A stretch of 64,000 nucleotides of DNA from Dama dama (taxonomy: Eukaryota; Chordata; Mammalia; Artiodactyla; Cervidae): assembly GCF_033118175.1 (NCBI RefSeq), contig NW_026870889.1, forward strand, positions 2,666,001-2,730,000. Reading direction: 5' to 3'. The notes under the pieces are model-generated. The model did not search any database, was not told where the DNA came from, and saw nothing but the letters and a program-made list of their open reading frames with translations. A program made the position numbers and the translations under genes. Within the stretch, counting starts at the first letter, position 1, and each line of letters begins with the position of its first letter. Of this stretch, positions 36,646-47,700 are shown one piece after another.

Positions 36646-39600
36646 TGGAAGACCTCCCCGGCTGCCTCCAAAGTCCTGTTTGCAAACACTCCCGCCCGCT
36701 GTTCACGTCAGGCTCGCACAATGCTCCCAAGCCCGGGAGAAAAGCATTTTGGGGTGGTGCTCACTCCGGGCTTTGGAAGACCTCCCCGGCTGCCTCCAAG
36801 GCCGGTTTGCAAGCACTTCTGCCTGCTGTTCCCGCCACCCGCGCACAATGCTCCCAAGCCCGGGAGAAAAGCGTTTCGGGGTGGTGTTCTCTCTGGGCCC
36901 AAGAAAGACCTCCCGGGCTGCCCCCAAATGCCGGTTTGCAAGCACTCCCACTCGCTGTTCCCGCCATCCGTGCAAATGCTCCAAGCCCAGGAGAAAAGCC
37001 CTTCAGTGTGGTGCTCTCTCCCGGCCCTTGGAAGACCTCCCCGGCTGCCTCCAAAGGCTGGATTTCATGTACTCCCTCCCGCTGTCCCGCCAGCCGCACA
37101 CAATGCTCCCAATCACGGGAGAAAAGCGCTTCGGGGTGGTGCTCTCTACGGGCCCTTGGAAGACCTCCCCGTTTGTCTCCAAAGGCCGGTTTGCAAGCAC
37201 TCATGCCCGCTGTTCCCGCCAGCCGCGCACAATGCTCCCAAGCCTAGGAGAAAAGCGCTTCGGGGTGGTGCTCTCTCCCGGCCCTTGGAAGACCTCCCCG
37301 GCTGCCTCCAAAGGCCGGTTTGCAAGCACTCAATCCCGCTGTTCCCGCCAGCCGCGCACAATGCTCCCAAGCCCGGGAGAAAAGTGCTTCGGGGTGGTGC
37401 TCTCTCCCGGCCCTTGGAAGACCTCCCCGGCTGCCTCCAAAGGCTGGTTTTCAAGAACTCCCTCCCGCTGACCCGCCAGCCGCACACAATGCTCCCAAGC
37501 CCGGGAGAAAAGCATTTTGGGGTGGTCTCTCTCCGGGCCCTAGGAAGACTCCCCGGCTGCCTCTAAAGGCCGGTTTGCAAGCACTCATGTCCTCTGTTCC
37601 CGACAGCCGCGAACAATGCTCCCAATTCCGTGAGAAAAGTGCTTCGGGATGGTGCTCTCTCCGGGCCGTTGGAAGACCTCCCAAGCTGCCTCCAAAGGCC
37701 GGTTTGCAAGCACTCCCGCCCGCTGTTCCCGCCAGCCTCGCACAATGCTCCCAAGACCGGGAGAAAAGCGCTTCGGGGTGGTGTTCTCTCCGTGCCAATG
37801 GAGGACCTCCCTGGCTGCCCCCAAAGGCCGGTTTGCAAGCACTCCCACTCGCTGTTCCCGCCAGCCACGCACAATCCTCCAAAACCCCGGAGAAAAGCGC
37901 TTCGGGGTGGTGTTCTCTCCGTGCCCATGGAAGACCTCCCGGGGTGCCCCCAAAGGCCGGTTTGGAAGCACTCCCACTCGCTGTTCCCGCCATCCGCGCA
38001 CAATGCTCCCAAGCCCGGGAGAAAAGCATTTTGGGGTGGTGCTCACACCGGGCCCTGGAAGACCTCCCCGGCTGCCTCCAAAGGACGGTTTTCAAGCACT
38101 CCTGCCTGCTGTTCCCGCCACCCGCGCACAATGCTCCCAAGCCCGGGAGAAAAGCGCTTCGGGGTGGTGCTCTCTACAGGCCCTTGGAAGACCTCCCCGG
38201 CTGCCTCCAAAGGCCGGTTTGCAAGGACTCCTTCCTGCTGTTGCCGCCATCCGCGCACAATGCTCCCAAGCCCGGGAGAAAAGCATTTTGGGGTGGTGCT
38301 CACACCGGGCCCTGGAAGACCTCCCCGGCTGCCTCCAAAGGACGGTTTTCAAGCACTCCTGCCTGCTGTTCCCGCCACCCGCGCAGAATGCTCCCAAGCC
38401 CGGGAGAAAAGCGCTTCGGGGTGGTGCTCTCTACAGGCCCTTGGAAGACCTCCCCGGCTGCCTCCAAAGGCCGGTTTGCAAGGACTCCTTCCTGCTGTTC
38501 CCGCCAGCCACGCACAATGCTCCCAAGCCCGGGAGAAAAGCATTTTGGGGTGGTGCTCACTCCGGGCCCTTGGAAGACCTCCTCGGCTGCCTCCAAAGGC
38601 CAGTTTGCAAGCAGTCCTGCCTGCTGTTCCCGCCAGCCGCGCACAATGCTCCCAAGCCCGGGAGAAAAGCGCTTCGTGGTGGTGCTCTCTCCGGGCCCTT
38701 GGAAGACGTCCCCGGCTGCCTCCAAAGGCCGGTTTGCAAGCACTCATGCCCGTTGTTCCCACCAGCCGCGCACAATGCTCCCAAGCCCGGGAGAAAGGCA
38801 TTTTGGGGTGGTGCTCACTCCGGGCCCTTGGAAGACCTCCCCGGCTGCCTCCAAAAGCCAGTTTGCAAGCAGTCCTGCCTGCTGTTCCCGCCAGCCGCGC
38901 ACAATGTTCCCAAGCCCGGGAGAAAAGCGCTTCGGGGTGGTGCTCTCTCCGGGCACTTTCAAGACCTCCCCGGCTGCCTCCAAAGGCCGGTTTGTAAGTA
39001 CTCATGCCCGCTGCTTCCGCCAGCCACGCACAATGCTCCCAAGCCCGGGAGAAAAGCATTTTGGGGTGGTGCTCTCTCCGGGCCCTTGGAAGACCTCCCG
39101 GGCTGCCTCCAAAGGCCGGTTTGCAAGCATTCATGTCCGTTGTTCCCGACAGCCGCGCACAATGCTCCCAAGCCCGAGAGAAAAGCATTTTGGGGTGGTG
39201 CTCTCTCCGGGCCCTTGGAAGACCTCCCGAGCTGCCTCCAAAGGCCGGTTTGCAAGCATTCATGTCCGTTGTTCCCGACAGCCGCGCACAATGCTCCCAA
39301 GCCCGGGAGAAAAGCGCTTCGGGGTGGTGTTCTCTCAGGGACCATGGAGGACCTCCCCGGCTGCCCCCAAAGGCCGGTTTGCAAGCATTCCCACTCGCTG
39401 TTCCCGCCAGGCACACACAATGTTCCAAAACCCCGGAGAAAAGCGCTTCGGGGTGGTGCTCTCTCCGCGCCCTTGGAAGACTTCTCTGGCTGCCGCCAAA
39501 GGCCGGTTTGCAAGAATTCCCTCCCGCTGTCCCACCAGCCGCACACAATGCTCCAAAACCCGAGAGAAAAGCGCTTCGAGGTGGTGCTCTCTCCGGGCCC

Positions 39601-39990
39601 TTGGAAGACCTCCCCGGCTGCCTCCAAAGGCCGGTTTGCAAGCACTCCTGCCTGCTGTTCCCGCCACGCGCGCACAATGCTCCCAAGCCCGGAAGAAAAG
39701 CATTTTGGGGTAGTGCTCTCTCCGGGCCCTTGGAAGACCTCCCGGGCTGCCTCCAAAGGCCGGTTTGCAAGCACTCATGTCCGCTGTTCCCGACAGCCGC
39801 GCACAATGCTCCCAAGCCCGGGAGAAAAGCATTTTGGGGTGCTGATCAGTCCGGGCCCTTGGAAGACGTCCCCGGCTGCCTCCAAAGGACAGTTTGCAAG
39901 AACTCATGCCCGCTGTTCCCGCCAGGCACGCACAATGCTCCCAAGCCCGGGAGAAAAGCGCTTCGGGGTGGTGCTCTCACCGGGCCCTTG
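36646..39990 (+). repeat. A5: monomer array (about 26 monomers)
   Basis: It starts with a long-unit-type half monomer (AAAGTCCTGTTTGCAAAC), then the common leader. From 37286 the sequence is the monomer part of the 3,257-bp HOR. It ends in a monomer with CCAGGCACGCAC, unlike A1-A4. It matches A8 at offset 15,147 from about 36701 onwards. Confidence 0.95.
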
Positions 39991-40542
39991 CCCCTGAGCC
40001 TGGGGGCAATGCAGGGGGAACACACTCCCAGGCCAAGGCAGAACCACATGCAAACGTCTGTTCCTGGTCCCTGCACCGGCAGAGAGCTCGGGGGAGCCAG
40101 AGTATGCCAGGCAGCTGCTGGGTTGGCGGCCTGTGTGGAAAGGGGCAGAGCCGACCTAGGGGCAAGTTGGGCCTCTTGCTCTCCCTGCTGCCCTGAGGCT
40201 GCTGGGCCAAATAGGTCTTGGGCATCCAGCCCCTTGCTGGTCCCTTCCCTCTGATGAGGCCCTCTGAGCTCCAGCACCTTGCAGTGTGGAGACAGCCCCT
40301 GCCAGCAACCTCCTCTCCAAGGCGGCCTCAACCGAGGCCTAGGCCCAGGGGAAAGGCACCAGCGGGAATGAGCCTGGGGAGGCGCCCGGGCATGTCTGGA
40401 CCCAGTCCCCGCAGCCTGCCCCTTGGTGGGGCAGTACCCCCGGAGGCCAGGAAGGTCTGGGCAAGGCTGGCCAGGGGCAGGGGCCCTGCTGGGTCCTGCC
40501 CCTGGCCTGTGGGGCCTCTGAGCACAACCGGCCCTCTCCCAC
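37286..40542 (+). repeat. 3,257-bp HOR, copy 1
   Basis: The unit is about 2,705 bp of monomers (21) plus one 552-bp spacer. The same order of monomer variants recurs at 40543, 44445, 52433 and 55690. Marker monomers include CTCTAAAGGCCGG, AATTCCGTGAGAAAAG, GTGCCAATGGAGGACC, GTTGCCGCCATCC, a GTAAGT-bearing monomer (38994) and CTTCTCTGGCTGCCGCC. The spacer of this HOR reads CAATGCAGGGGG, CCAAATAGGT and AAGGCGGCCTC, which are variants not seen in B1-B4. Confidence 0.93.
39991..40542 (+). repeat. B5: single spacer within the HOR
   Basis: One spacer with its landmark at 40218 and the HOR-specific variants CAATGCAGG, GAGTATGCCAGG, CCAAATAGG and CCAAGGCGGCC. All three inverted repeats are intact. 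Confidence 0.94.
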
Positions 40543-43500
40543 TGGAAGAACTCCCCGGCTGCCTCCAAAGGCCGGTTTGCAAGCACTCAATCCCGCTGTT
40601 CCCGCCAGCCGCGCACAATGCTCCCAAGCCCGGGAGAAAAGCGCTTCGGGGTGGTGCTCTCTCCCGGCCCTTGGAAGACCTCCCCGGCTGCCTCCAAAGG
40701 CTGGTTTTCAAGAACTCCCTCCCGCTGACCCGCCAGCCGCACACAATGCTCCCAAGCCCGGGAGAAAAGCATTTTGGGGTGGTCTCTCTCCGGGCCCTAG
40801 GAAGACTCCCCGGCTGCCTCTAAAGGCCGGTTTGCAAGCACTCATGTCCTCTGTTCCCGACAGCCGCGAACAATGCTCCCAATTCCGTGAGAAAAGTGCT
40901 TCGGGATGGTGCTCTCTCCGGGCCGTTGGAAGACCTCCCAAGCTGCCTCCAAAGGCCGGTTTGCAAGCACTCCCGCCCGCTGTTCCCGCCAGCCTCGCAC
41001 AATGCTCCCAAGACCGGGAGAAAAGCGCTTCGGGGTGGTGTTCTCTCCGTGCCAATGGAGGACCTCCCTGGCTGCCCCCAAAGGCCGGTTTGCAAGCACT
41101 CCCACTCGCTGTTCCCGCCAGCCACGCACAATCCTCCAAAACCCCGGAGAAAAGCGCTTCGGGGTGGTGTTCTCTCCGTGCCCATGGAAGACCTCCCGGG
41201 GTGCCCCCAAAGGCCGGTTTGGAAGCACTCCCACTCGCTGTTCCCGCCATCCGCGCACAATGCTCCCAAGCCCGGGAGAAAAGCATTTTGGGGTGGTGCT
41301 CACACCGGGCCCTGGAAGACCTCCCCGGCTGCCTCCAAAGGACGGTTTTCAAGCACTCCTGCCTGCTGTTCCCGCCACCCGCGCACAATGCTCCCAAGCC
41401 CGGGAGAAAAGCGCTTCGGGGTGGTGCTCTCTACAGGCCCTTGGAAGACCTCCCCGGCTGCCTCCAAAGGCCGGTTTGCAAGGACTCCTTCCTGCTGTTG
41501 CCGCCATCCGCGCACAATGCTCCCAAGCCCGGGAGAAAAGCATTTTGGGGTGGTGCTCACACCGGGCCCTGGAAGACCTCCCCGGCTGCCTCCAAAGGAC
41601 GGTTTTCAAGCACTCCTGCCTGCTGTTCCCGCCACCCGCGCAGAATGCTCCCAAGCCCGGGAGAAAAGCGCTTCGGGGTGGTGCTCTCTACAGGCCCTTG
41701 GAAGACCTCCCCGGCTGCCTCCAAAGGCCGGTTTGCAAGGACTCCTTCCTGCTGTTCCCGCCAGCCACGCACAATGCTCCCAAGCCCGGGAGAAAAGCAT
41801 TTTGGGGTGGTGCTCACTCCGGGCCCTTGGAAGACCTCCTCGGCTGCCTCCAAAGGCCAGTTTGCAAGCAGTCCTGCCTGCTGTTCCCGCCAGCCGCGCA
41901 CAATGCTCCCAAGCCCGGGAGAAAAGCGCTTCGTGGTGGTGCTCTCTCCGGGCCCTTGGAAGACGTCCCCGGCTGCCTCCAAAGGCCGGTTTGCAAGCAC
42001 TCATGCCCGTTGTTCCCACCAGCCGCGCACAATGCTCCCAAGCCCGGGAGAAAGGCATTTTGGGGTGGTGCTCACTCCGGGCCCTTGGAAGACCTCCCCG
42101 GCTGCCTCCAAAAGCCAGTTTGCAAGCAGTCCTGCCTGCTGTTCCCGCCAGCCGCGCACAATGTTCCCAAGCCCGGGAGAAAAGCGCTTCGGGGTGGTGC
42201 TCTCTCCGGGCACTTTCAAGACCTCCCCGGCTGCCTCCAAAGGCCGGTTTGTAAGTACTCATGCCCGCTGCTTCCGCCAGCCACGCACAATGCTCCCAAG
42301 CCCGGGAGAAAAGCATTTTGGGGTGGTGCTCTCTCCGGGCCCTTGGAAGACCTCCCGGGCTGCCTCCAAAGGCCGGTTTGCAAGCATTCATGTCCGTTGT
42401 TCCCGACAGCCGCGCACAATGCTCCCAAGCCCGAGAGAAAAGCATTTTGGGGTGGTGCTCTCTCCGGGCCCTTGGAAGACCTCCCGAGCTGCCTCCAAAG
42501 GCCAGTTTGCAAGCACTCCTGTCTGCTGTTCCCGCCAGCCGCGCACAATGCTCCCAAGCCCGGGAGAAAAGCGCTTCGTGGTGGTGCTCTCTCCGGGCCC
42601 TTGGAAGACGTCCCCGGCTGCCTCCAAAGGCCGGTTTGCAAGCACTCATGCCCGTTGTTCCCACCAGCCGCGCACAATGCTCCCAAGCCCGGGAGAAAGG
42701 CATTTTGGGGTGGTGCTCACTCCGGGCCCTTGGAAGACCTCCCCGGCTGCCTCCAAAAGCCAGTTTGCAAGCAGTCCTGCCTGCTGTTCCCGCCAGCCGC
42801 GCACAATGTTCCCAAGCCCGGGAGAAAAGCGCTTCGGGGTGGTGCTCTCTCCGGGCACTTTCAAGACCTCCCCGGCTGCCTCCAAAGGCCGGTTTGTAAG
42901 TACTCATGCCCGCTGCTTCCGCCAGCCACGCACAATGCTCCCAAGCCCGGGAGAAAAGCATTTTGGGGTGGTGCTCTCTCCGGGCCCTTGGAAGACCTCC
43001 CGGGCTGCCTCCAAAGGCCGGTTTGCAAGCATTCATGTCCGTTGTTCCCGACAGCCGCGCACAATGCTCCCAAGCCCGAGAGAAAAGCATTTTGGGGTGG
43101 TGCTCTCTCCGGGCCCTTGGAAGACCTCCCGAGCTGCCTCCAAAGGCCGGTTTGCAAGCATTCATGTCCGTTGTTCCCGACAGCCGCGCACAATGCTCCC
43201 AAGCCCGGGAGAAAAGCGCTTCGGGGTGGTGTTCTCTCAGGGACCATGGAGGACCTCCCCGGCTGCCCCCAAAGGCCGGTTTGCAAGCATTCCCACTCGC
43301 TGTTCCCGCCAGGCACACACAATGTTCCAAAACCCCGGAGAAAAGCGCTTCGGGGTGGTGCTCTCTCCGCGCCCTTGGAAGACTTCTCTGGCTGCCGCCA
43401 AAGGCCGGTTTGCAAGAATTCCCTCCCGCTGTCCCACCAGCCGCACACAATGCTCCAAAACCCGAGAGAAAAGCGCTTCGAGGTGGTGCTCTCTCCGGGC

Positions 43501-44444
43501 CCTTGGAAGACCTCCCCGGCTGCCTCCAAAGGCCGGTTTGCAAGCACTCCTGCCTGCTGTTCCCGCCACGCGCGCACAATGCTCCCAAGCCCGGAAGAAA
43601 AGCATTTTGGGGTAGTGCTCTCTCCGGGCCCTTGGAAGACCTCCCGGGCTGCCTCCAAAGGCCGGTTTGCAAGCACTCATGTCCGCTGTTCCCGAAAGCC
43701 GCGCACAATGCTCCCAAGCCCGGGAGAAAAGCATTTTGGGGTGCTGATCAGTCCGGGCCCTTGGAAGACGTCCCCGGCTGCCTCCAAAGGACAGTTTGCA
43801 AGAACTCATGCCCGCTGTTCCCGCCAGGCACGCACAATGCTCCCAAGCCCGGGAGAAAAGCGCTTCGGGGTGGTGCTCTGACCGGGCCCTTGCCCCTGAG
43901 CCTGGGGGCAATGCAGGGGGAACACACTCCCAGGCCAAGGCAGAACCACATGCAAACGTCTGTTCCTGGTCCCTGCACCGGCAGAGAGCTCGGGGGAGCC
44001 AGAGTATGCCAGGCAGCTGCTGGGTTGGCGGCCTGTGTGGAAAGGGGCAGAGCCGACCTAGGGGCAAGTTGGGCCTCTTGCTCTCCCTGCTGCCCTGAGG
44101 CTGCTGGGCCAAATAGGTCTTGGGCATCCAGCCCCTTGCTGGTCCCTTCCCTCTGATGAGGCCCTCTGAGCTCCAGCACCTTGCAGTGTGGAGACAGCCC
44201 CTGCCAGCAACCTCCTCTCCAAGGCGGCCTCAACCGAGGCCTAGGCCCAGGGGAAAGGCACCAGCGGGAATGAGCCTGGGGAGGCGCCCGGGCATGTCTG
44301 GACCCAGTCCCCGCAGCTTGCCCCTTGGTGGGGCAGTACCCCCGGAGGCCAGGAAGGTCTGGGCAAGGCTGGCCAGGGGCAGGGGCCCTGCTGGGTCCTG
44401 CCCCTGGCCTGTGGGGCCTCTGAGCACAACCGGCCCTCTCCCAC
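40543..44444 (+). repeat. 3,257-bp HOR, copy 2, with a 645-bp insertion
   Basis: This copy is 3,902 bp long because five extra monomers are present. Before the insertion it matches copy 1 at offset 3,257, and after it at offset 3,902. It comprises array A6 (40543-43892) and spacer B6 (43893-44444). CTCTGACCGGG at about 43877 replaces CTCTCACCGGG, which closes the forward frame that is open in the other copies. Confidence 0.93.
42467..43111 (+). repeat. Five-monomer tandem duplication inside HOR copy 2
   Basis: Monomers at 42596, 42725, 42854 and 42983 repeat those at 41951, 42080, 42209 and 42338 at offset 645. The first extra monomer (42467) is chimeric: its head (CTCCCGAGCTGCC) belongs to the later subtype and its body (GGCCAGTTTGC, then CTGTCTGCTG) to the earlier one. 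The GTAAGT monomer is therefore present twice (42251 and 42896). Confidence 0.9.
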
Positions 44445-47400
44445 TGGAAGAACTCCCCGGCTGCCTCCAAAGGCCGGTTTGCAAGCACTCAATCCCGCTG
44501 TTCCCGCCAGCCGCGCACAATGCTCCCAAGCCCGGGAGAAAAGCGCTTCGGGGTGGTGCTCTCTCCCGGCCCTTGGAAGACCTCCCCGGCTGCCTCCAAA
44601 GGCTGGTTTTCAAGAACTCCCTCCCGCTGACCCGCCTGCCGCACACAATGCTCCCAAGCCCGGGAGAAAAGCATTTTGGGGTGGTCTCTCTCCGGGCCCT
44701 AGGAAGACTCCCCGGCTGCCTCTAAAGGCCGGTTTGCAAGCACTCATGTCCTCTGTTCCCGACAGCCGCGAACAATGCTCCCAATTCCGTGAGAAAAGTG
44801 CTTCGGGATGGTGCTCTCTCCGGGCCGTTGGAAGACCTCCCAAGCTGCCTCCAAAGGCCGGTTTGCAAGCACTCCCGCCCGCTGTTCCCGCCAGCCTCGC
44901 ACAATGCTCCCAAGACCGGGAGAAAAGCGCTTCGGGGTGGTGTTCTCTCCGTGCCAATGGAGGACCTCCCTGGCTGCCCCCAAAGGCCGGTTTGCAAGCA
45001 CTCCCACTCGCTGTTCCCGCCAGCCACGCACAATCCTCCAAAACCCCGGAGAAAAGCGCTTCGGGGTGGTGTTCTCTCCGTGCCCATGGAAGACCTCCCG
45101 GGGTGCCCCCAAAGGCCGGTTTGGAAGCACTCCCACTCGCTGTTCCCGCCATCCGCGCACAATGCTCCCAAGCCCGGGAGAAAAGCATTTTGGGGTGGTG
45201 CTCACACCGGGCCCTGGAAGACCTCCCCGGCTGCCTCCAAAGGACGGTTTTCAAGCACTCCTGCCTGCTGTTCCCGCCACCCGCGCACAATGCTCCCAAG
45301 CCCGGGAGAAAAGCGCTTCGGGGTGGTGCTCTCTACAGGCCCTTGGAAGACCTCCCCGGCTGCCTCCAAAGGCCGGTTTGCAAGGACTCCTTCCTGCTGT
45401 TGCCGCCATCCGCGCACAATGCTCCCAAGCCCGGGAGAAAAGCATTTTGGGGTGGTGCTCACACCGGGCCCTGGAAGACCTCCCCGGCTGCCTCCAAAGG
45501 ACGGTTTTCAAGCACTCCTGCCTGCTGTTCCCGCCACCCGCGCAGAATGCTCCCAAGCCCGGGAGAAAAGCGCTTCGGGGTGGTGCTCTCTACAGGCCCT
45601 TGGAAGACCTCCCCGGCTGCCTCCAAAGGCCGGTTTGCAAGGACTCCTTCCTGCTGTTCCCGCCAGCCACGCACAATGCTCCCAAGCCCGGGAGAAAAGC
45701 ATTTTGGGGTGGTGCTCACTCCGGGCCCTTGGAAGACCTCCTCGGCTGCCTCCAAAGGCCAGTTTGCAAGCAGTCCTGCCTGCTGTTCCCGCCAGCCGCG
45801 CACAATGCTCCCAAGCCCGGGAGAAAAGCGCTTCGTGGTGGTGCTCTCTCCGGGCCCTTGGAAGACGTCCCCGGCTGCCTCCAAAGGCCGGTTTGCAAGC
45901 ACTCATGCCCGTTGTTCCCACCAGCCGCGCACAATGCTCCCAAGCCCGGGAGAAAGGCATTTTGGGGTGGTGCTCACTCCGGGCCCTTGGAAGACCTCCC
46001 CGGCTGCCTCCAAAAGCCAGTTTGCAAGCAGTCCTGCCTGCTGTTCCCGCCAGCCGCGCACAATGTTCCCAAGCCCGGGAGAAAAGCGCTTCGCGGTGGT
46101 GCTCTCTCCGGGCACTTTCAAGACCTCCCCGGCTGCCTCCAAAGGCCGGTTTGTAAGTACTCATGCCCGCTGCTTCCGCCAGCCACGCACAATGCTCCCA
46201 AGCCCGGGAGAAAAGCATTTTGGGGTGGTGCTCTCTCCGGGCCCTTGGAAGACCTCCCGGGCTGCCTCCAAAGGCCGGTTTGCAAGCATTCATGTCCGTT
46301 GTTCCCGACAGCCGCGCACAATGCTCCCAAGCCCGAGAGAAAAGCATTTTGGGGTGGTGCTCTCTCCGGGCCCTTGGAAGACCTCCCGAGCTGCCTCCAA
46401 AGGCCGGTTTGCAAGCATTCATGTCCGTTGTTCCCGACAGCCGCGCACAATGCTCCCAAGCCCGGGAGAAAAGCGCTTCGGGGTGGTGTTCTCTCAGGGA
46501 CCATGGAGGACCTCCCCGGCTGCCCCCAAAGGCCGGTTTGCAAGCATTCCCACTCGCTGTTCCCGCCAGGCACACACAATGTTCCAAAACCCCGGAGAAA
46601 AGCGCTTCGGGGTGGTGCTCTCTCCGCGCCCTTGGAAGACTTCTCTGGCTGCCGCCAAAGGCCGGTTTGCAAGAATTCCCTCCCGCTGTCCCACCAGCCG
46701 CACACAATGCTCCAAAACCCGAGAGAAAAGCGCTTCGAGGTGGTGCTCTCTCCGGGCCCTTGGAAGACCTCCCCGGCTGCCTCCAAAGGCCGGTTTGCAA
46801 GCACTCCTGCCTGCTGTTCCCGCCACGCGCGCACAATGCTCCCAAGCCCGGAAGAAAAGCATTTTGGGGTAGTGCTCTCTCCGGGCCCTTGGAAGACCTC
46901 CCGGGCTGCCTCCAAAGGCCGGTTTGCAAGCACTCATGTCCGCTGTTCCCGACAGCCGCGCACAATGCTCCCAAGCCCGGGAGAAAAGCATTTTGGGGTG
47001 CTGATCAGTCCGGGCCCTTGGAAGACGTCCCCGGCTGCCTCCAAAGGACAGTTTGCAAGAACTCATGCCCGCTGTTCCCGCCAGGCACGCACAATGCTCC
47101 CAAGCCCGGGAGAAAAGCGCTTCGGGGTGGTGCTCTCACCGGGCCCTTGCCCCTGAGCCTGGGGGCAATGCAGGGGGAACACACTCCCAGGCCAAGGCAG
47201 AACCACATGCAAACGTCTGTTCCTGGTCCCTGCACCGGCAGAGAGCTCGGGGGAGCCAGAGTATGCCAGGCAGCTGCTGGGTTGGCGGCCTGTGTGGAAA
47301 GGGGCAGAGCCGACCTAGGGGCAAGTTGGGCCTCTTGCTCTCCCTGCTGCCCTGAGGCTGCTGGGCCAAATAGGTTTTGGGCATCCAGCCCCTTGCTGGT

Positions 47401-47700
47401 CCCTTCCCTCTGATGAGGCCCTCTGAGCTCCAGCACCTTGCAGTGTGGAGACAGCCCCTGCCAGCAACCTCCTCTCCAAGGCGGCCTCAACCGAGGCCTA
47501 GGCCCAGGGGAAAGGCACCAGCGGGAATGAGCCTGGGGAGGCGCCCGGGCATGTCTGGACCCAGTCCCCGCAGCCTGCCCCTTGGTGGGGCAGTACCCCC
47601 GGAGGCCAGGAAGGTCTGTGCAAGGCTGCCAGGGGCAGGGACAGCGCTGGGTCCTGCCCCTGGCCTGTGGGACGTCTGAGCACAACCGGCACTCTCCCGC
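44445..47700 (+). repeat. 3,257-bp HOR, copy 3
   Basis: Array A7 (44445-47149, about 21 monomers) plus spacer 47150-47700. It carries a private TTCGCGG at 46092-46098 where the other HOR copies read TTCGGGG. Its spacer switches in its last third to a GTCTGTGCAAGGCTGCC type, leading into B7. It matches copy 5 at offset 11,245. Confidence 0.92.
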
